A stretch of 64,000 nt of DNA, taken from NCBI GenBank assembly GCA_946628415.1, contig CAMOWK010000003.1, positions 1 to 64,000 on the forward strand, read 5' to 3'. The translations under genes and the position numbers were made by a program. The notes below the pieces were generated by a model, which was not told the DNA's origin, searched no databases, and saw nothing but the letters and a program-made list of their open reading frames with translations. Origin of the DNA: an uncultured Lachnospiraceae bacterium. Its GTDB lineage: Bacteria; Bacillota; Clostridia; Lachnospirales; Lachnospiraceae. This document shows, piece by piece, positions 38,361 to 48,628 of the stretch (position 1 is its first letter; every line of letters starts with the position of its first letter).

Positions 38361-38430
38361 AAGACAGCCCGAGACTACTGAAATGCTCATATTATTAAAG
38401 GTGTGAGTGTTTCAGTCGTTTCGGTGTCTT
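38361..38430 (+). promoter_or_regulatory. Long leader hairpin of pnp
   Basis: The arms 38361-38389 and 38404-38430 pair over about 25 bp, beginning AAGACA with TGTCTT and ending CTCA with TGAG. There is one mismatch, a 2-nt bulge and a few G-T pairs. The loop is 14 nt. It has no T run and lies 33 nt before the start codon, so it is not a terminator. In E. coli a long double-stranded pnp leader is cut by RNase III and lets PNPase repress its own mRNA; a similar role here is inference. Confidence 0.75.
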
Positions 38431-38463
38431 GAAATAAAAAAATATCAAAAGGAGACATTAGAA

Positions 38464-40548
38464 ATGTACAAGAAGTTTGAAACAACGCTTGCAGGTAGAA
38501 CTCTTCGTGTTGATGTAGATAGAGTTGCCAAGCAGGCAAATGGAGCAGTACTTATTCATTATGGAGATACTGTTGTTCTTTCAACAGCTACAGCTTCAAA
38601 ACAGCCAAGGGAAGGCATTGATTTCTTCCCACTTTCAGTTGAGTATAACGAGAAGATGTATGCTGTAGGTAAGATACCGGGTGGCTTTAATAAGAGAGAA
38701 GGAAAGGCATCTGAAAATGCAACGCTTACATGCCGTGTAATCGATAGACCTATGAGACCTCTTTTCCCTAAGGATTACCGTAATGATGTAACCCTTGAGA
38801 ATCTGGTTCTTTCGGTTGATCCTGAGTGTTCACCTGAACTTACGGCTATGATAGGAACAGCAATCGCAGTTTCCATATCCGATATCCCGTTTGACGGACC
38901 TTGCGCTACTACTCAGGTTGGTCTTGTTGACGGTGAGCTTATATTTAATCCTAATTCAACACAGAACCTGAATTCAGATCTTAAGCTTACAGTTGCTTCA
39001 ACAAGAGAAAAAGTAATCATGATAGAAGCAGGAGCAAATGAAGTTCCTGAAGAGAAGATGCTTGAAGCAATCTTTGCAGCTCACAAAGTAAACCAGAAGG
39101 TTATAGAATTCATCGACAAGATAGTTGCTGAATGCGGTAAGGAAAAGGCTGAATATCAGAGATATGCGGTTTCTGAAGATCTTATGGCAGCTATCAAAGC
39201 AGAAGTTCCACAGGAAGAGATGGAAGAAGCTGTATTTACAGATGATAAGATGAAGAGAGATGCCAATATCGATGCTATAAAAGAAAGACTTGCAGAGAAG
39301 TTTGCAGATAATGAAGAGTACCTTGCAGGACTTGGTGATGCTCTTTATCAGTATCAGAAAAAGACAGTACGTAAGATGATACTTAAAGATCATAAGCGCC
39401 CTGACGGACGTGAGATCACTCAGATAAGACCACTTGCTGCTGAAGTTGATATAATCCCAAGAGTTCATGGTTCGGCAATGTTTACAAGAGGACAGACACA
39501 GATCTGCGACATAGTTACACTTGCACCTCTTGCTGAAGCTCAGAAAATTGACGGACTTGATGTAAATGTTAACTCAAAGAGATACATTCATCACTATAAC
39601 TTCCCATCATATTCAGTTGGTGAGACTAAGGTATCACGTGGACCCGGACGTAGAGAAATCGGTCACGGTGCACTTGCAGAGAGAGCTCTTCTTCCTGTTA
39701 TTCCGTCTGAAGAAGAATTCCCATACACTATCCGTGCCGTATCCGAGACATTTGAGTCAAACGGATCTACATCAATGGCATCAACATGTGCTTCATGTAT
39801 GGCACTTATGGCTGCGGGCGTACCGATCAAAGCTCCTGTTGCTGGTATCTCATGTGGCCTTGTTACAGGCGATACAGATGATGATTATGTAGTACTTACA
39901 GATATCCAGGGTCTTGAAGATTTCTTCGGAGATATGGACTTTAAGGTTGCCGGTACAAAGAAGGGTATTACAGCTATTCAGATGGATATCAAGATTCATG
40001 GTCTTACAGATGATATCATCCGTGAGGCTATAGCAAGAACACGTCAGGCAAGAGAATTCATCCTTGATGAAGTAATGCTTAAATGTATACCTGAGCCAAG
40101 AGCAGAAGTAAATGAATATGCTCCTAAGATTGAGCAGCTTAAGATTGATCCTGATAAGATTGGTGAAGTTATCGGTCAGAGAGGAAAGACAATCAATTCA
40201 ATCATTGAGGAGACAGGAGTAAAGATTGATATCGATGATGAAGGCGCTGTATCAGTAAGCGGTACAGATAAGGACGGTATTGCCAAGGCTCTTGAGATAA
40301 TTCACCTTATAGTTGATCCTATCGAAGTTGGTAAGGTTTATACAGGTAAAGTTGTAAGAATCATGCCGTTTGGTGCATTTGTTGAGATTTCACCAAATAA
40401 GGACGGAATGATTCACATTTCCAAGCTTGCTGATCACAGGGTAGAAAAAGTTGAAGATGTCGTAAATATAGGCGATACAGTTAATGTTAAGGTTCTTGAT
40501 ATAAGAGAAGGTAAGATAAGTCTTGCGCTTAAGGAAATAGTAAAATAG
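38464..40548 (+). CDS. pnp: Polyribonucleotide nucleotidyltransferase (PNPase)
   Basis: The 694-residue 3'-5' phosphorolytic exoribonuclease has the standard domain order. The first RNase PH domain is at about 10-140, with the DRPMRPLFP motif. The helical linker is at about 145-235, and the second RNase PH domain at about 320-540, with SRGPGRREIGHG and SNGSTSMAST. KH follows at about 555-615 (GEVIGQRGKTINSI) and S1 at about 620-692 (GKVVRIMPFGAFVEI). The start at 38464 follows AAAGGAG and fits the family N-terminus; the open frame begins at 38407 inside the hairpin. Confidence 0.97.
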   Translation: MYKKFETTLAGRTLRVDVDRVAKQANGAVLIHYGDTVVLSTATASKQPREGIDFFPLSVEYNEKMYAVGKIPGGFNKREGKASENATLTCRVIDRPMRPLFPKDYRNDVTLENLVLSVDPECSPELTAMIGTAIAVSISDIPFDGPCATTQVGLVDGELIFNPNSTQNLNSDLKLTVASTREKVIMIEAGANEVPEEKMLEAIFAAHKVNQKVIEFIDKIVAECGKEKAEYQRYAVSEDLMAAIKAEVPQEEMEEAVFTDDKMKRDANIDAIKERLAEKFADNEEYLAGLGDALYQYQKKTVRKMILKDHKRPDGREITQIRPLAAEVDIIPRVHGSAMFTRGQTQICDIVTLAPLAEAQKIDGLDVNVNSKRYIHHYNFPSYSVGETKVSRGPGRREIGHGALAERALLPVIPSEEEFPYTIRAVSETFESNGSTSMASTCASCMALMAAGVPIKAPVAGISCGLVTGDTDDDYVVLTDIQGLEDFFGDMDFKVAGTKKGITAIQMDIKIHGLTDDIIREAIARTRQAREFILDEVMLKCIPEPRAEVNEYAPKIEQLKIDPDKIGEVIGQRGKTINSIIEETGVKIDIDDEGAVSVSGTDKDGIAKALEIIHLIVDPIEVGKVYTGKVVRIMPFGAFVEISPNKDGMIHISKLADHRVEKVEDVVNIGDTVNVKVLDIREGKISLALKEIVK

Positions 40549-40567
40549 TTTTCATGGAGGGTTACCT

Positions 40568-42964
40568 ATGCGCTTTGGTTATTTTGATGAAGCAAATAAA
40601 GAATACGTTATAGAAAGACCGGATACACCGGCACCTTGGGCCAATTATCTTGGATCACCCGAGTATGGCGCAATCATTTCAAATAATGCCGGTGGATACA
40701 GTTTTGTTAAGTCCGGTGCGAACGGACGTATTCTGAGATATGTATTCAACAGTTTTGATCAGCCGGGAAGATATGTTTATGTCAGAGATGATGAGACTGG
40801 TGAGTACTGGTCAAATTCATGGATGCCATGCGGAAAAGATCTGGCAGAATTTAAGAGCGAGTGCCGTCATGGTACTGCATATACCGTTATCAGTTCCGAA
40901 TATAAAGGTATAAAGACAAAAGCCAGCTACTATGTTCCTCTTGATAAGACTCATGAGGTTTGGTATGTGACGGTAAAAAATAATTCCGATACTGAGAAAA
41001 AACTTACAGTTACCGGTTATTCTGAATTTACAAATGACAGTAACTATGAGCAGGATCAGATCAATCTTCAGTATACACTTTTTATAACCAGAACGTATTT
41101 TGCGGGAAACCGTATTAAACAGGTAATCAATGAAAATGTTAAAAAAGAAGTAAACGGAAGCACTGCAGCCCTTAGATTCTTTGGGCTTGCAGGTGCTGAC
41201 GTATCATCTTACTGCGGTGATAAGGAAGAATTCCTCGGAAGCTACCACAATTACAGCAACCCTGTTGGGGTAGAAACAGGAAATCTTGGTAATAAGCTTA
41301 ATTACAACCTTAATTCCTGTGGAGCACTTTCAACCAAAATGACACTTAAGCCGGGCGAAGAGAAGACTTTCGCATTTGTTCTTGGACTTAAGAGTGACAG
41401 TGAAGCTGAGGCTATACTGGATGGCTACAGTGTGCCGGGGATAAAGTGCAGAGATGAGATAGAGGGGCTGAGAAGTTACTGGCATGGTAAACTCTCCAAC
41501 TTCCAGGTTAAGACTCCTAGCCTTAACTTCAATGCAATGATAAACACATGGAATGCCTATCAGTGTTTCATGACATTTATATGGTCAAGAGCTGCTTCAT
41601 TTACTTACTGCGGTCTTCGTAACGGTTATGGTTATAGAGACACGGTACAGGATATACAGGGTATTATCCACCTTGCACCTGAAATGGCTCTTGAAAAGAT
41701 CAGATTCATGCTTTCAGCACAGGTTAATAACGGAGCAGGACTTCCTCTTGTTAAGTTTAATCATAATGCAGGGCATGAGGATACACCTGATGATGAATCC
41801 TATGTAGCTGCTACGGGACATCCTGCATATAGGGCAGATGATGCTCTCTGGTTATTCCCGACTGTTTATAAATACATTTCAGAGTCAGGTAATATTGACT
41901 TCCTCGATGAGGATATTGTTTTTGCAAATGGTGATAATGCAAGTGTTTACGGTCATCTTAAGAGGGCAATCGACTTTTCCATGAATCATCTTGGTATACA
42001 TGGAATGCCTGCAGGACTTCATGCAGACTGGAATGACTGCCTGAGACTCGGTAAGGATGGTGAATCTACTTTCGTTGCATTCCAGCTTTACTATGCAATG
42101 AACATTATCAAGGAATTTGCAGAATATAAGAATGATAAGATTTATATAGCTTATATAGATGATATACAGGCTAAGCTTGGTAATACGCTCCAGAGCCTCT
42201 GCTGGAATGAAGACAGATTCATAAGAGGTTTCAAGGATGACGGAATGGTTATCGGTAAGAGGGATGACCCTGAAGCATCAATGTGGCTGAATCCACAGAG
42301 CTGGTCTGTTATCAGTGGATTTGCAAGTAAGGAACAGGCTGAAAAAGCTCTTGATTCTGTACATGAAATACTCAGTACCGATTATGGCTGCATGGTAATG
42401 GCTCCTGCATATAAGGATCATGCATTTGACGGGGCTCTGATGCTTCTCTTCAATGCATCTACCAAGGAGAACGGTGGTATATTCTCGCAGCCTCAGGGAT
42501 GGATAATTCTTGCAGAGTCACTTATGGGTCATGGTAACAGGGCTTATGAGTACTTTGTAAATGCAAGTCCTGCAGCAATGAATGATAAAGCCGAGATAAG
42601 AAAACTTGAGCCATATTCACATGGTCAGTTTACAGAAGGTAAAGACAGTCCGTACTTTGGTCGTGCACATGTTCACTGGCTTACAGGAACTGCTTCCACG
42701 GTTATGGTTGGTTCTGTTGAAGGTATACTCGGAATGAGACCTGATCTCGGGGGACTTAGAATTGCTCCTGCGATACCTTCTGAATGGGACAGCTACTCAG
42801 TTGTTAAGACTTTCAGAGGTAAGAAGCTTAATATGAGATTTGAAAATCCAAACGGAAAAGAATCAGGCTTTACAAGCCTTACAGTTAACGGAAAGTCTAT
42901 GGAAGATAATTACATTCCTTTCGATGAATTAAATGACGTTAACGAAGTTGTATATACTTTCTAG
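40568..42964 (+). CDS. Cellobiose phosphorylase (GH94)
   Basis: The 798-residue cytosolic enzyme (no signal peptide) splits cellobiose with phosphate into glucose 1-phosphate and glucose. The N-terminal beta-sandwich begins MRFGYFDEANKEYVIERPDTP, as in known cellobiose phosphorylases. The (alpha/alpha)6 catalytic domain has GLRNGYGYRDTVQD and HADWNDCLR, with Asp490 in DWND as the expected general acid. GRAHVHWLTGTAS lies near the end. It starts 20 nt after pnp behind GGAGGG, so it probably rides on the pnp transcript. It complements the GH5 cellulase encoded 15 kb away. Cellodextrin phosphorylase is a less likely alternative. Confidence 0.92.
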   Translation: MRFGYFDEANKEYVIERPDTPAPWANYLGSPEYGAIISNNAGGYSFVKSGANGRILRYVFNSFDQPGRYVYVRDDETGEYWSNSWMPCGKDLAEFKSECRHGTAYTVISSEYKGIKTKASYYVPLDKTHEVWYVTVKNNSDTEKKLTVTGYSEFTNDSNYEQDQINLQYTLFITRTYFAGNRIKQVINENVKKEVNGSTAALRFFGLAGADVSSYCGDKEEFLGSYHNYSNPVGVETGNLGNKLNYNLNSCGALSTKMTLKPGEEKTFAFVLGLKSDSEAEAILDGYSVPGIKCRDEIEGLRSYWHGKLSNFQVKTPSLNFNAMINTWNAYQCFMTFIWSRAASFTYCGLRNGYGYRDTVQDIQGIIHLAPEMALEKIRFMLSAQVNNGAGLPLVKFNHNAGHEDTPDDESYVAATGHPAYRADDALWLFPTVYKYISESGNIDFLDEDIVFANGDNASVYGHLKRAIDFSMNHLGIHGMPAGLHADWNDCLRLGKDGESTFVAFQLYYAMNIIKEFAEYKNDKIYIAYIDDIQAKLGNTLQSLCWNEDRFIRGFKDDGMVIGKRDDPEASMWLNPQSWSVISGFASKEQAEKALDSVHEILSTDYGCMVMAPAYKDHAFDGALMLLFNASTKENGGIFSQPQGWIILAESLMGHGNRAYEYFVNASPAAMNDKAEIRKLEPYSHGQFTEGKDSPYFGRAHVHWLTGTASTVMVGSVEGILGMRPDLGGLRIAPAIPSEWDSYSVVKTFRGKKLNMRFENPNGKESGFTSLTVNGKSMEDNYIPFDELNDVNEVVYTF

Positions 42965-42977
42965 TTATACTCTGAAG

Positions 42978-43017
42978 CCTCCGTCGATGCCTTTTTTGGC
43001 AGCGTCGGAGGACTTTT
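42978..43017 (+). terminator. Possible terminator after GH94
   Basis: CCTCCGTCGATGCC pairs with GGCAGCGTCGGAGG with two mismatches around a six-T loop, followed by ACTTTT. The weak T tail makes efficiency uncertain. Confidence 0.55.
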
Positions 43018-43041
43018 GATGAATAATGAACGAGGTAAGAT

Positions 43042-45756
43042 ATGGCAGGAAACAGTAGTCAGAAAAAGAGTAATACCGGTGCTAAAAGAGGGCCGGGAAG
43101 ACCGAAGAAAAGTACATCGTCAAAAGCTTCTGCAAAGAATACAGCAGTAGATAATTCTCTGTCTCCTGAGACAAAAATGGAGATAGGTTTCTTTGTGCTG
43201 CTTGCATTTTCGGTATTTCTTTTACTCAGCAGCTTTGGAATCTGCGGGGTACTTGGGAATAAGGTTTCTGGTTTTTTCTTTGGAGTATTCGGTGGAGTGA
43301 CCTACATTTTACCGATATATGCTGTCATCGCAACTCTCTTTCTTATGGCTAACGGTGGTAAGAGAAGAGTAGTCCAGAAGATAGTCTGGTCGGGTGTTGC
43401 TCTTATTGATGCGGATTTTATTCTCCAGCTCATAAATGGAACGGATAATGTGAGCGCCAGCAGTATCTTTATGGATGGCTTTAACGATAAAAGCGGCGGA
43501 GGAATTATATTCGGCGGATTTGCAGCCATACTTCATAGCGTTATAGGTACAGCCGGAGTTATTATTCTAATAGTTCTTCTCCTGTTTGTTATCGTAATAG
43601 AAGTTACGGAAGTGTCGTTTCTTGATTTTATGAAGCAGATCGTTGCTTCAATTAAATCGAAAGCACCTGCGTTTAATTATGATGACGAAGAGGAAGATGA
43701 GGATGAATATGAAGAAGAAACGGCTCCTCCTGTCAGAGGCAGAAGAAAGACTGTTTCTTACGATGATTATGAGGAATACGAGGATGCTCCTAAAAGAAAA
43801 AGAAGTATTCTTGGAAGTATAAAGGTTCTTCCGGCGTCTCCTGATGATGAGATAAAGAAAACCCAAAAGCCGAAGAATAAGATTGTTCCGGATGAAGAAA
43901 TGCGTGAATTAAAAAAGGAGACAGAGTCACCTCTTATGCCTGAAACAATGGGTGTTAAGAATTCACGTCTTAGGAAAAGAGAATTAGAAGAGATTAAAGA
44001 TAAGGAAGAGGAAGTTATCACACTTCGTCCTGAAATGGATTTTCCTGAAAGTGAGATGGCTGATGTAAGTAAGCTTTCTTCCGATGAGGCATTTCCGATA
44101 AGGGGCATATCCTCTAAGAAAGATACTTCTCCTGATGATGATTATGAGATTCCACCTGAGGAGAATGATCCTGCGATCCCTGACTTCATTGAAAAAAGAC
44201 AGAAAAACATTTCAAAGAAGGATGCTGAAGAGGCAACGGCTGCTGCCATGAAAGAAATCGGAGCAGTCGGAACAATTAAAGATAAACCTAAGAAGGAATA
44301 TAAACTGCCGACAACGTCGCTTCTTAAAAAGAAAAAGGCTTCTTCCGGCGGAAGTTCCGAGGATGATGTCAGGGCAACTGCTAAGAAACTTCGTGATACG
44401 CTGGAAAGTTTTGGTGTAAGTGTAAGTATAATGAATTGCAGTGTGGGACCTGCCGTTACAAGATATGAACTGCAACCCGATACCGGAGTCAAGGTCGGTA
44501 AGATCACAGCTCTTGCCGATGACATTAAGCTTGCTCTTGCGGCAGCAGACATAAGAATAGAGGCGCCAATACCGGGTAAATCGGCTGTCGGAATCGAGGT
44601 TCCGAATAAAGAAAACAGTGTAGTTTCCTTCAGGGAGCTGGTTGAGTCGGAAGAATATAAAGAATCCACATCAAAACTTACATTTGCTGTTGGAAAGGAT
44701 ATAGGCGGAAAAGTTATAGTTACTGACCTTGCAAAGATGCCGCACCTTCTTGTTGCGGGTGCTACGGGTTCAGGTAAGTCTGTATGTATCAATACGCTTA
44801 TCATGAGTATTCTCTTTAAGGCTACTCCCGATGAAGTAAGACTTATAATGATAGACCCGAAGATGGTTGAACTTACAAGCTATAACGGTATTCCTCATCT
44901 CCTTGTTCCTGTTGTTACAGATCCAAAGAAGGCGGCAGGTACGCTTAACTGGGCTGTGGCTGAGATGACAAGAAGATACCAGCTTTTCTCAAAGTATAAT
45001 GTTAAGAATCTAAAAGGATTCAACAAGAAGGCTGAAACAGAGGCGGATGCGGAAAATGCACCGGATCTTGTGAAAATGCCTCAGATAGTTGTTATAGTTG
45101 ACGAGCTTGCAGACCTTATGATGGTTGCACACGGTGAGGTCGAGGACGCGATAGTTCGTCTTACACAGCTTGCCAGAGCGGCGGGCATCCATCTTGTAAT
45201 CGCCACACAGAGACCGTCTGTTGATGTAATCACAGGTCTTATCAAAGCAAATGTACCGTCAAGAATTGCATTTGCTGTATCAAGCGGCGTCGATTCAAGA
45301 ACAATACTTGATATGAACGGTGCCGAAAAGCTTCTCGGTAAGGGCGATATGCTGTTCTTCCCGACAGGAATGCCTAAGCCTGAACGAGTTCAGGGTGCTC
45401 TTGTTGATGATGATGAATGTCTCTCTGTAGTTAAATATATAATTAAACAGAACGGAGAGAGTGAATACGATGAAAATGTATCGAGCTCTATAGAAAGCTC
45501 ATCTAATTCAGGAGGTGCTGCTTCCGGCGATGGCGAAAGGTATGATGAATACTTTGAAGAAGCCGGACGGCTTATCATAGATAAAGATAAGGCTTCTATA
45601 GGAATGCTGCAGAGAATGTTCCGCATAGGATTTAACAGAGCCGCAAGAATCATGGATCAGCTCGCTGATGCCGGAGTTGTAGGACCTGAAGAAGGTACCA
45701 AACCGAGAAAAGTTCTTATGACCATGGATCAGTTTGATGAAATGATGTCACTTTAA
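43042..45756 (+). CDS. ftsK: DNA translocase FtsK/SpoIIIE
   Basis: The 904-residue motor pumps chromosomal DNA through the closing septum. A Lys-rich N-terminus leads to four membrane spans, about residues 47-190. An acidic, poorly conserved linker spans about 210-440. The alpha/beta motor includes [20 protein letters not shown], Walker A GATGSGKS at 573-580 and Walker [15 protein letters not shown]-terminal winged-helix gamma domain, about 835-904, contains [23 protein letters not shown] and reads polar DNA signals. Family length is about 800-950. Confidence 0.96.
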   Translation: MAGNSSQKKSNTGAKRGPGRPKKSTSSKASAKNTAVDNSLSPETKMEIGFFVLLAFSVFLLLSSFGICGVLGNKVSGFFFGVFGGVTYILPIYAVIATLFLMANGGKRRVVQKIVWSGVALIDADFILQLINGTDNVSASSIFMDGFNDKSGGGIIFGGFAAILHSVIGTAGVIILIVLLLFVIVIEVTEVSFLDFMKQIVASIKSKAPAFNYDDEEEDEDEYEEETAPPVRGRRKTVSYDDYEEYEDAPKRKRSILGSIKVLPASPDDEIKKTQKPKNKIVPDEEMRELKKETESPLMPETMGVKNSRLRKRELEEIKDKEEEVITLRPEMDFPESEMADVSKLSSDEAFPIRGISSKKDTSPDDDYEIPPEENDPAIPDFIEKRQKNISKKDAEEATAAAMKEIGAVGTIKDKPKKEYKLPTTSLLKKKKASSGGSSEDDVRATAKKLRDTLESFGVSVSIMNCSVGPAVTRYELQPDTGVKVGKITALADDIKLALAAADIRIEAPIPGKSAVGIEVPNKENSVVSFRELVESEEYKESTSKLTFAVGKDIGGKVIVTDLAKMPHLLVAGATGSGKSVCINTLIMSILFKATPDEVRLIMIDPKMVELTSYNGIPHLLVPVVTDPKKAAGTLNWAVAEMTRRYQLFSKYNVKNLKGFNKKAETEADAENAPDLVKMPQIVVIVDELADLMMVAHGEVEDAIVRLTQLARAAGIHLVIATQRPSVDVITGLIKANVPSRIAFAVSSGVDSRTILDMNGAEKLLGKGDMLFFPTGMPKPERVQGALVDDDECLSVVKYIIKQNGESEYDENVSSSIESSSNSGGAASGDGERYDEYFEEAGRLIIDKDKASIGMLQRMFRIGFNRAARIMDQLADAGVVGPEEGTKPRKVLMTMDQFDEMMSL

Positions 45757-45801
45757 TTATTATTAAAAAACAGTATTTTACGCTGTTTGTTTGGAGGATA
45801 T

Positions 45802-47472
45802 ATGCTTACAGATATTGAAATAGCTCAAAGTGTAAAACTAAAAGATATCAGAGAAGTTGCCGAAAGAATCGGTGTAGGTGAGGATGACATTGAACTTTAC
45901 GGCAAAAATATGGCTAAGTTCTCAGATGAGTATATTCTGAGTGCTGGTGATAAAGAAAACGGAAAGCTGATTCTTGTTACAGCTATTAATCCTACACCTG
46001 CCGGTGAAGGAAAAACCACTGTAACCATAGGACTTGGTGATGCGCTTTCAAAACTTGGAAAAAAAGCAGTTATAGCGCTTCGAGAGCCGTCACTCGGCCC
46101 CTGCTTTGGTATAAAGGGCGGTGCTGCAGGAGGCGGATATTCACAGGTTGCTCCTATGGATAAGCTGAACCTTCATTTTACAGGGGATTTTCACGCTATC
46201 ACATCCGCCAACAATCTTCTTTGTGCTGTTCTTGATAATCATCTTTTACAGGGTAATTCACTTGGAATAGATCCAAACAGAATTATAATAAAGAGATGTC
46301 TTGATATGAATGACAGAGCACTCCGTAATGTCGTTATCGGAATGGGAAAACGTATGGATGGCGTTGTGAGAGAAGATCATTTTGTAATCACTGTTGCAAC
46401 AGAAGTTATGGCTATACTCTGTCTTTCCAATGATCTTGCAGATCTTAAGAAGAGACTCGGTGAAATGATAGTAGCATATACATATGACAATAAGCCTGTT
46501 AAGGCAGAGAGCCTTGGATGCGTTGGTGCTATGACGGTTCTTCTTAAAGATGCTATAAGACCGAATCTTATTCAGACACTTGAGGGAAATCCTGCTATAG
46601 TACATGGCGGGCCGTTTGCAAACATTGCTCATGGCTGTAATTCTGTAAGAGCTACAAAGCTTGCTCTTAAATCGGCTGATTATGTTGTTACAGAAGCAGG
46701 TTTCGGAGCTGATCTTGGTGCGGAAAAATTCCTTGATATTAAGTGCAGACTTGCCGGACTGAAACCTGATATGACGGTTCTTGTCGCAACAGTTCGTGCT
46801 CTTAAATATAATGGCATGGTTGCCAAAGAAGATCTTGGGAAAGAAAATCTTGATGCGCTTTCAAAGGGAATAGTAAACCTTGGAAAGCACATTGAAAACC
46901 TGAAGAAATTCGGACTTCCGGTTGTAGTTACACTAAACAGATTCGTTTCAGATACTGATGCAGAGATTGAATTTGTCAGAAAATACTGCGCTGATATGGG
47001 ATGCAAGCTTACTGTTTCGGAAGTATGGGCTAAGGGCGGAGAAGGCGGAATCAGTCTTGCAAATGCAGTTCTTGAAACACTTGAAACAGAAAAGTCAAAT
47101 TATGCACCTATATATGATGACAGCCTTTCTATCAAGGAAAAGATGAATGTACTTGCAAAAGAAATCTACGGTGCTGATGGTGTTGAATACTCTAAAGAAG
47201 CAGAAAATGCAATAAAGAAGATAGAAGAGATGGGATATGGAACACTTCCTGTCTGCGTTGCAAAAACACAGTATTCACTTTCTGATGATCCAACACTTCT
47301 TGGACGTCCATCGGGCTTTAAGATGAACATACGTGAAGCATATGTTTCCGCAGGCGCAGGATTTGTTGTTCTTATATCAGGAAGTATCATGACAATGCCT
47401 GGACTTCCAAAGAGCCCTGCGGCAGAACGCATTGATGTGACAGATGACGGAGTTATAAGCGGACTGTTTTAA
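45802..47472 (+). CDS. fhs: Formate-tetrahydrofolate ligase
   Basis: The 556-residue enzyme makes 10-formyl-tetrahydrofolate from formate, ATP and tetrahydrofolate. The start at 45802 follows TTTGGAGGATAT; the frame opens at 45787. The ATP loop TPAGEGKT is at 65-72 and [23 protein letters not shown] is the family signature. Other conserved parts are [17 protein letters not shown] and [14 protein letters not shown]. It pairs functionally with folD, the next gene, though a structured 150-nt element separates them. Confidence 0.97.
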   Translation: MLTDIEIAQSVKLKDIREVAERIGVGEDDIELYGKNMAKFSDEYILSAGDKENGKLILVTAINPTPAGEGKTTVTIGLGDALSKLGKKAVIALREPSLGPCFGIKGGAAGGGYSQVAPMDKLNLHFTGDFHAITSANNLLCAVLDNHLLQGNSLGIDPNRIIIKRCLDMNDRALRNVVIGMGKRMDGVVREDHFVITVATEVMAILCLSNDLADLKKRLGEMIVAYTYDNKPVKAESLGCVGAMTVLLKDAIRPNLIQTLEGNPAIVHGGPFANIAHGCNSVRATKLALKSADYVVTEAGFGADLGAEKFLDIKCRLAGLKPDMTVLVATVRALKYNGMVAKEDLGKENLDALSKGIVNLGKHIENLKKFGLPVVVTLNRFVSDTDAEIEFVRKYCADMGCKLTVSEVWAKGGEGGISLANAVLETLETEKSNYAPIYDDSLSIKEKMNVLAKEIYGADGVEYSKEAENAIKKIEEMGYGTLPVCVAKTQYSLSDDPTLLGRPSGFKMNIREAYVSAGAGFVVLISGSIMTMPGLPKSPAAERIDVTDDGVISGLF

Positions 47473-47507
47473 GAATATTTTGTAATATATATATATATTA
47501 AAGTTTA

Positions 47508-47657
47508 GCATCCGACACATGATATGTGCATTTCTCTGCACAGCTCTCGCACTCCACGGGTGCCCTAGCGGTGCTAAACTCTCACTTCGCAGGCTCGTGA
47601 ATCGTTAAGCACCGAGACCCGTGAGGCTGCCGAAATGCACAATCAGTGTTCGGATGC
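47508..47657. repeat. MITE-like palindromic element or structured RNA
   Basis: A 150-nt segment, visibly richer in G+C than its flanks, has near-perfect terminal inverted repeats of about 26 nt. The left end reads GCATCCGA-CAC...TGTGCATTTC, and the right end is its reverse complement with small indels. Inside are nested pairs CACGGGT/ACCCGTG and CGGTGCT/AGCACCG, with a short TCAC/GTGA stem in the centre. It lies in the 251-nt gap between fhs and folD, next to an alternating TA run. It encodes no protein. It may be a small non-autonomous mobile repeat or a structured RNA; copies elsewhere cannot be checked here. Confidence 0.7.
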
Positions 47658-47723
47658 TTGCAAGCAATTCGTTATTCATATTCATTATTGGTAATTTTGA
47701 TTGTTTTTATAAAGGAGTTTTAT

Positions 47724-48581
47724 ATGGCTGAAATTATTGATGGAAAGAAGATTTCGCAGGACATTAAGGATGAAGTAAAAGATAAGGTGGCAGCTCTTAA
47801 AGAAAAGGGCGTTGATGTTTCACTTGCTGTTATTCTTGTTGGAAATGATCCTGCCTCAACAGTATATGTTGGTAATAAAAAGAAAGCATGCGAGTATACC
47901 GGTATAAGGTCACTTTCTTATGAACTTCCGGAAGAAACAACAGAAGAAGAGCTTTTAACACTCATTGATAAGCTTAATAATGATGATACGGTAAACGGAA
48001 TTCTTGTTCAGCTGCCGCTTCCGAAGCATATAGATGAAGATAAGATAATTAGAGGCATTTCTCCTGATAAAGATGTAGACGGTTTCCACCCTGAATCGGT
48101 TGGACGACTCAGTATAGGAGAAAAAGGCTTCGTATCATGTACACCTGCCGGTGTCATTCAGCTTCTTAAGAGAAGTAATGTAGAACTCACAGGAGCTGAG
48201 TGCGTTGTTATAGGAAGAAGCAATATCGTAGGTAAGCCTATGTCTATGCTTCTTCTTAGAGAAAATGCAACGGTTACTGTGTGCCACTCCAGAACAAAAG
48301 ACTTAAGAGAAGTAACAAAGAGGGCGGATGTTCTTGTAGTTGCAATCGGGAAGCCGGAATTTATAGATGATTCATATATAAAAGAAGGTGCAACCGTTAT
48401 AGACGTTGGAATTCACAGAAAAGGTGAAGGAAAGAAACTCTGTGGTGATGTTGATTATGAGAAGGTTTTCCCTGTAGCAGGAAAGATTACTCCTGTTCCG
48501 GGAGGCGTTGGACCTATGACTATAGCAATGCTCATGAATAACTGTTATGAAGCTGCAGTTATGCAGAATGATCTTTCATAA
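47724..48581 (+). CDS. folD: Bifunctional methylene-THF dehydrogenase / methenyl-THF cyclohydrolase
   Basis: The 285-residue FolD interconverts methylene-, methenyl- and 10-formyl-tetrahydrofolate. The start at 47724 is behind AAAGGAG and gives MAEIIDGKKIS. Signatures are VGNDPASTVYVGNKKKACEYTGI (with the active-site Lys), GILVQLPLPKHI, KDVDGFHPE, the NADP site VVIGRSNIVGKPM and PVPGGVGPMTIAMLM. It works with fhs. Confidence 0.97.
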   Translation: MAEIIDGKKISQDIKDEVKDKVAALKEKGVDVSLAVILVGNDPASTVYVGNKKKACEYTGIRSLSYELPEETTEEELLTLIDKLNNDDTVNGILVQLPLPKHIDEDKIIRGISPDKDVDGFHPESVGRLSIGEKGFVSCTPAGVIQLLKRSNVELTGAECVVIGRSNIVGKPMSMLLLRENATVTVCHSRTKDLREVTKRADVLVVAIGKPEFIDDSYIKEGATVIDVGIHRKGEGKKLCGDVDYEKVFPVAGKITPVPGGVGPMTIAMLMNNCYEAAVMQNDLS

Positions 48582-48628
48582 GAAGTATTAACTTTATAGA
48601 GTGAATATGATTTAATTGGAGATACAGA

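Noticed and set aside
44142..44804. 220-residue minus-strand frame inside ftsK
   Set aside because: It is antisense to conserved FtsK motor sequence, with Ser/Leu-rich shadow composition and no ribosome site.
47508..47657. Tetrahydrofolate riboswitch ahead of folD
   Set aside because: The position is suggestive, but the conserved core of that riboswitch is not found; the palindromic element explains the pairing.
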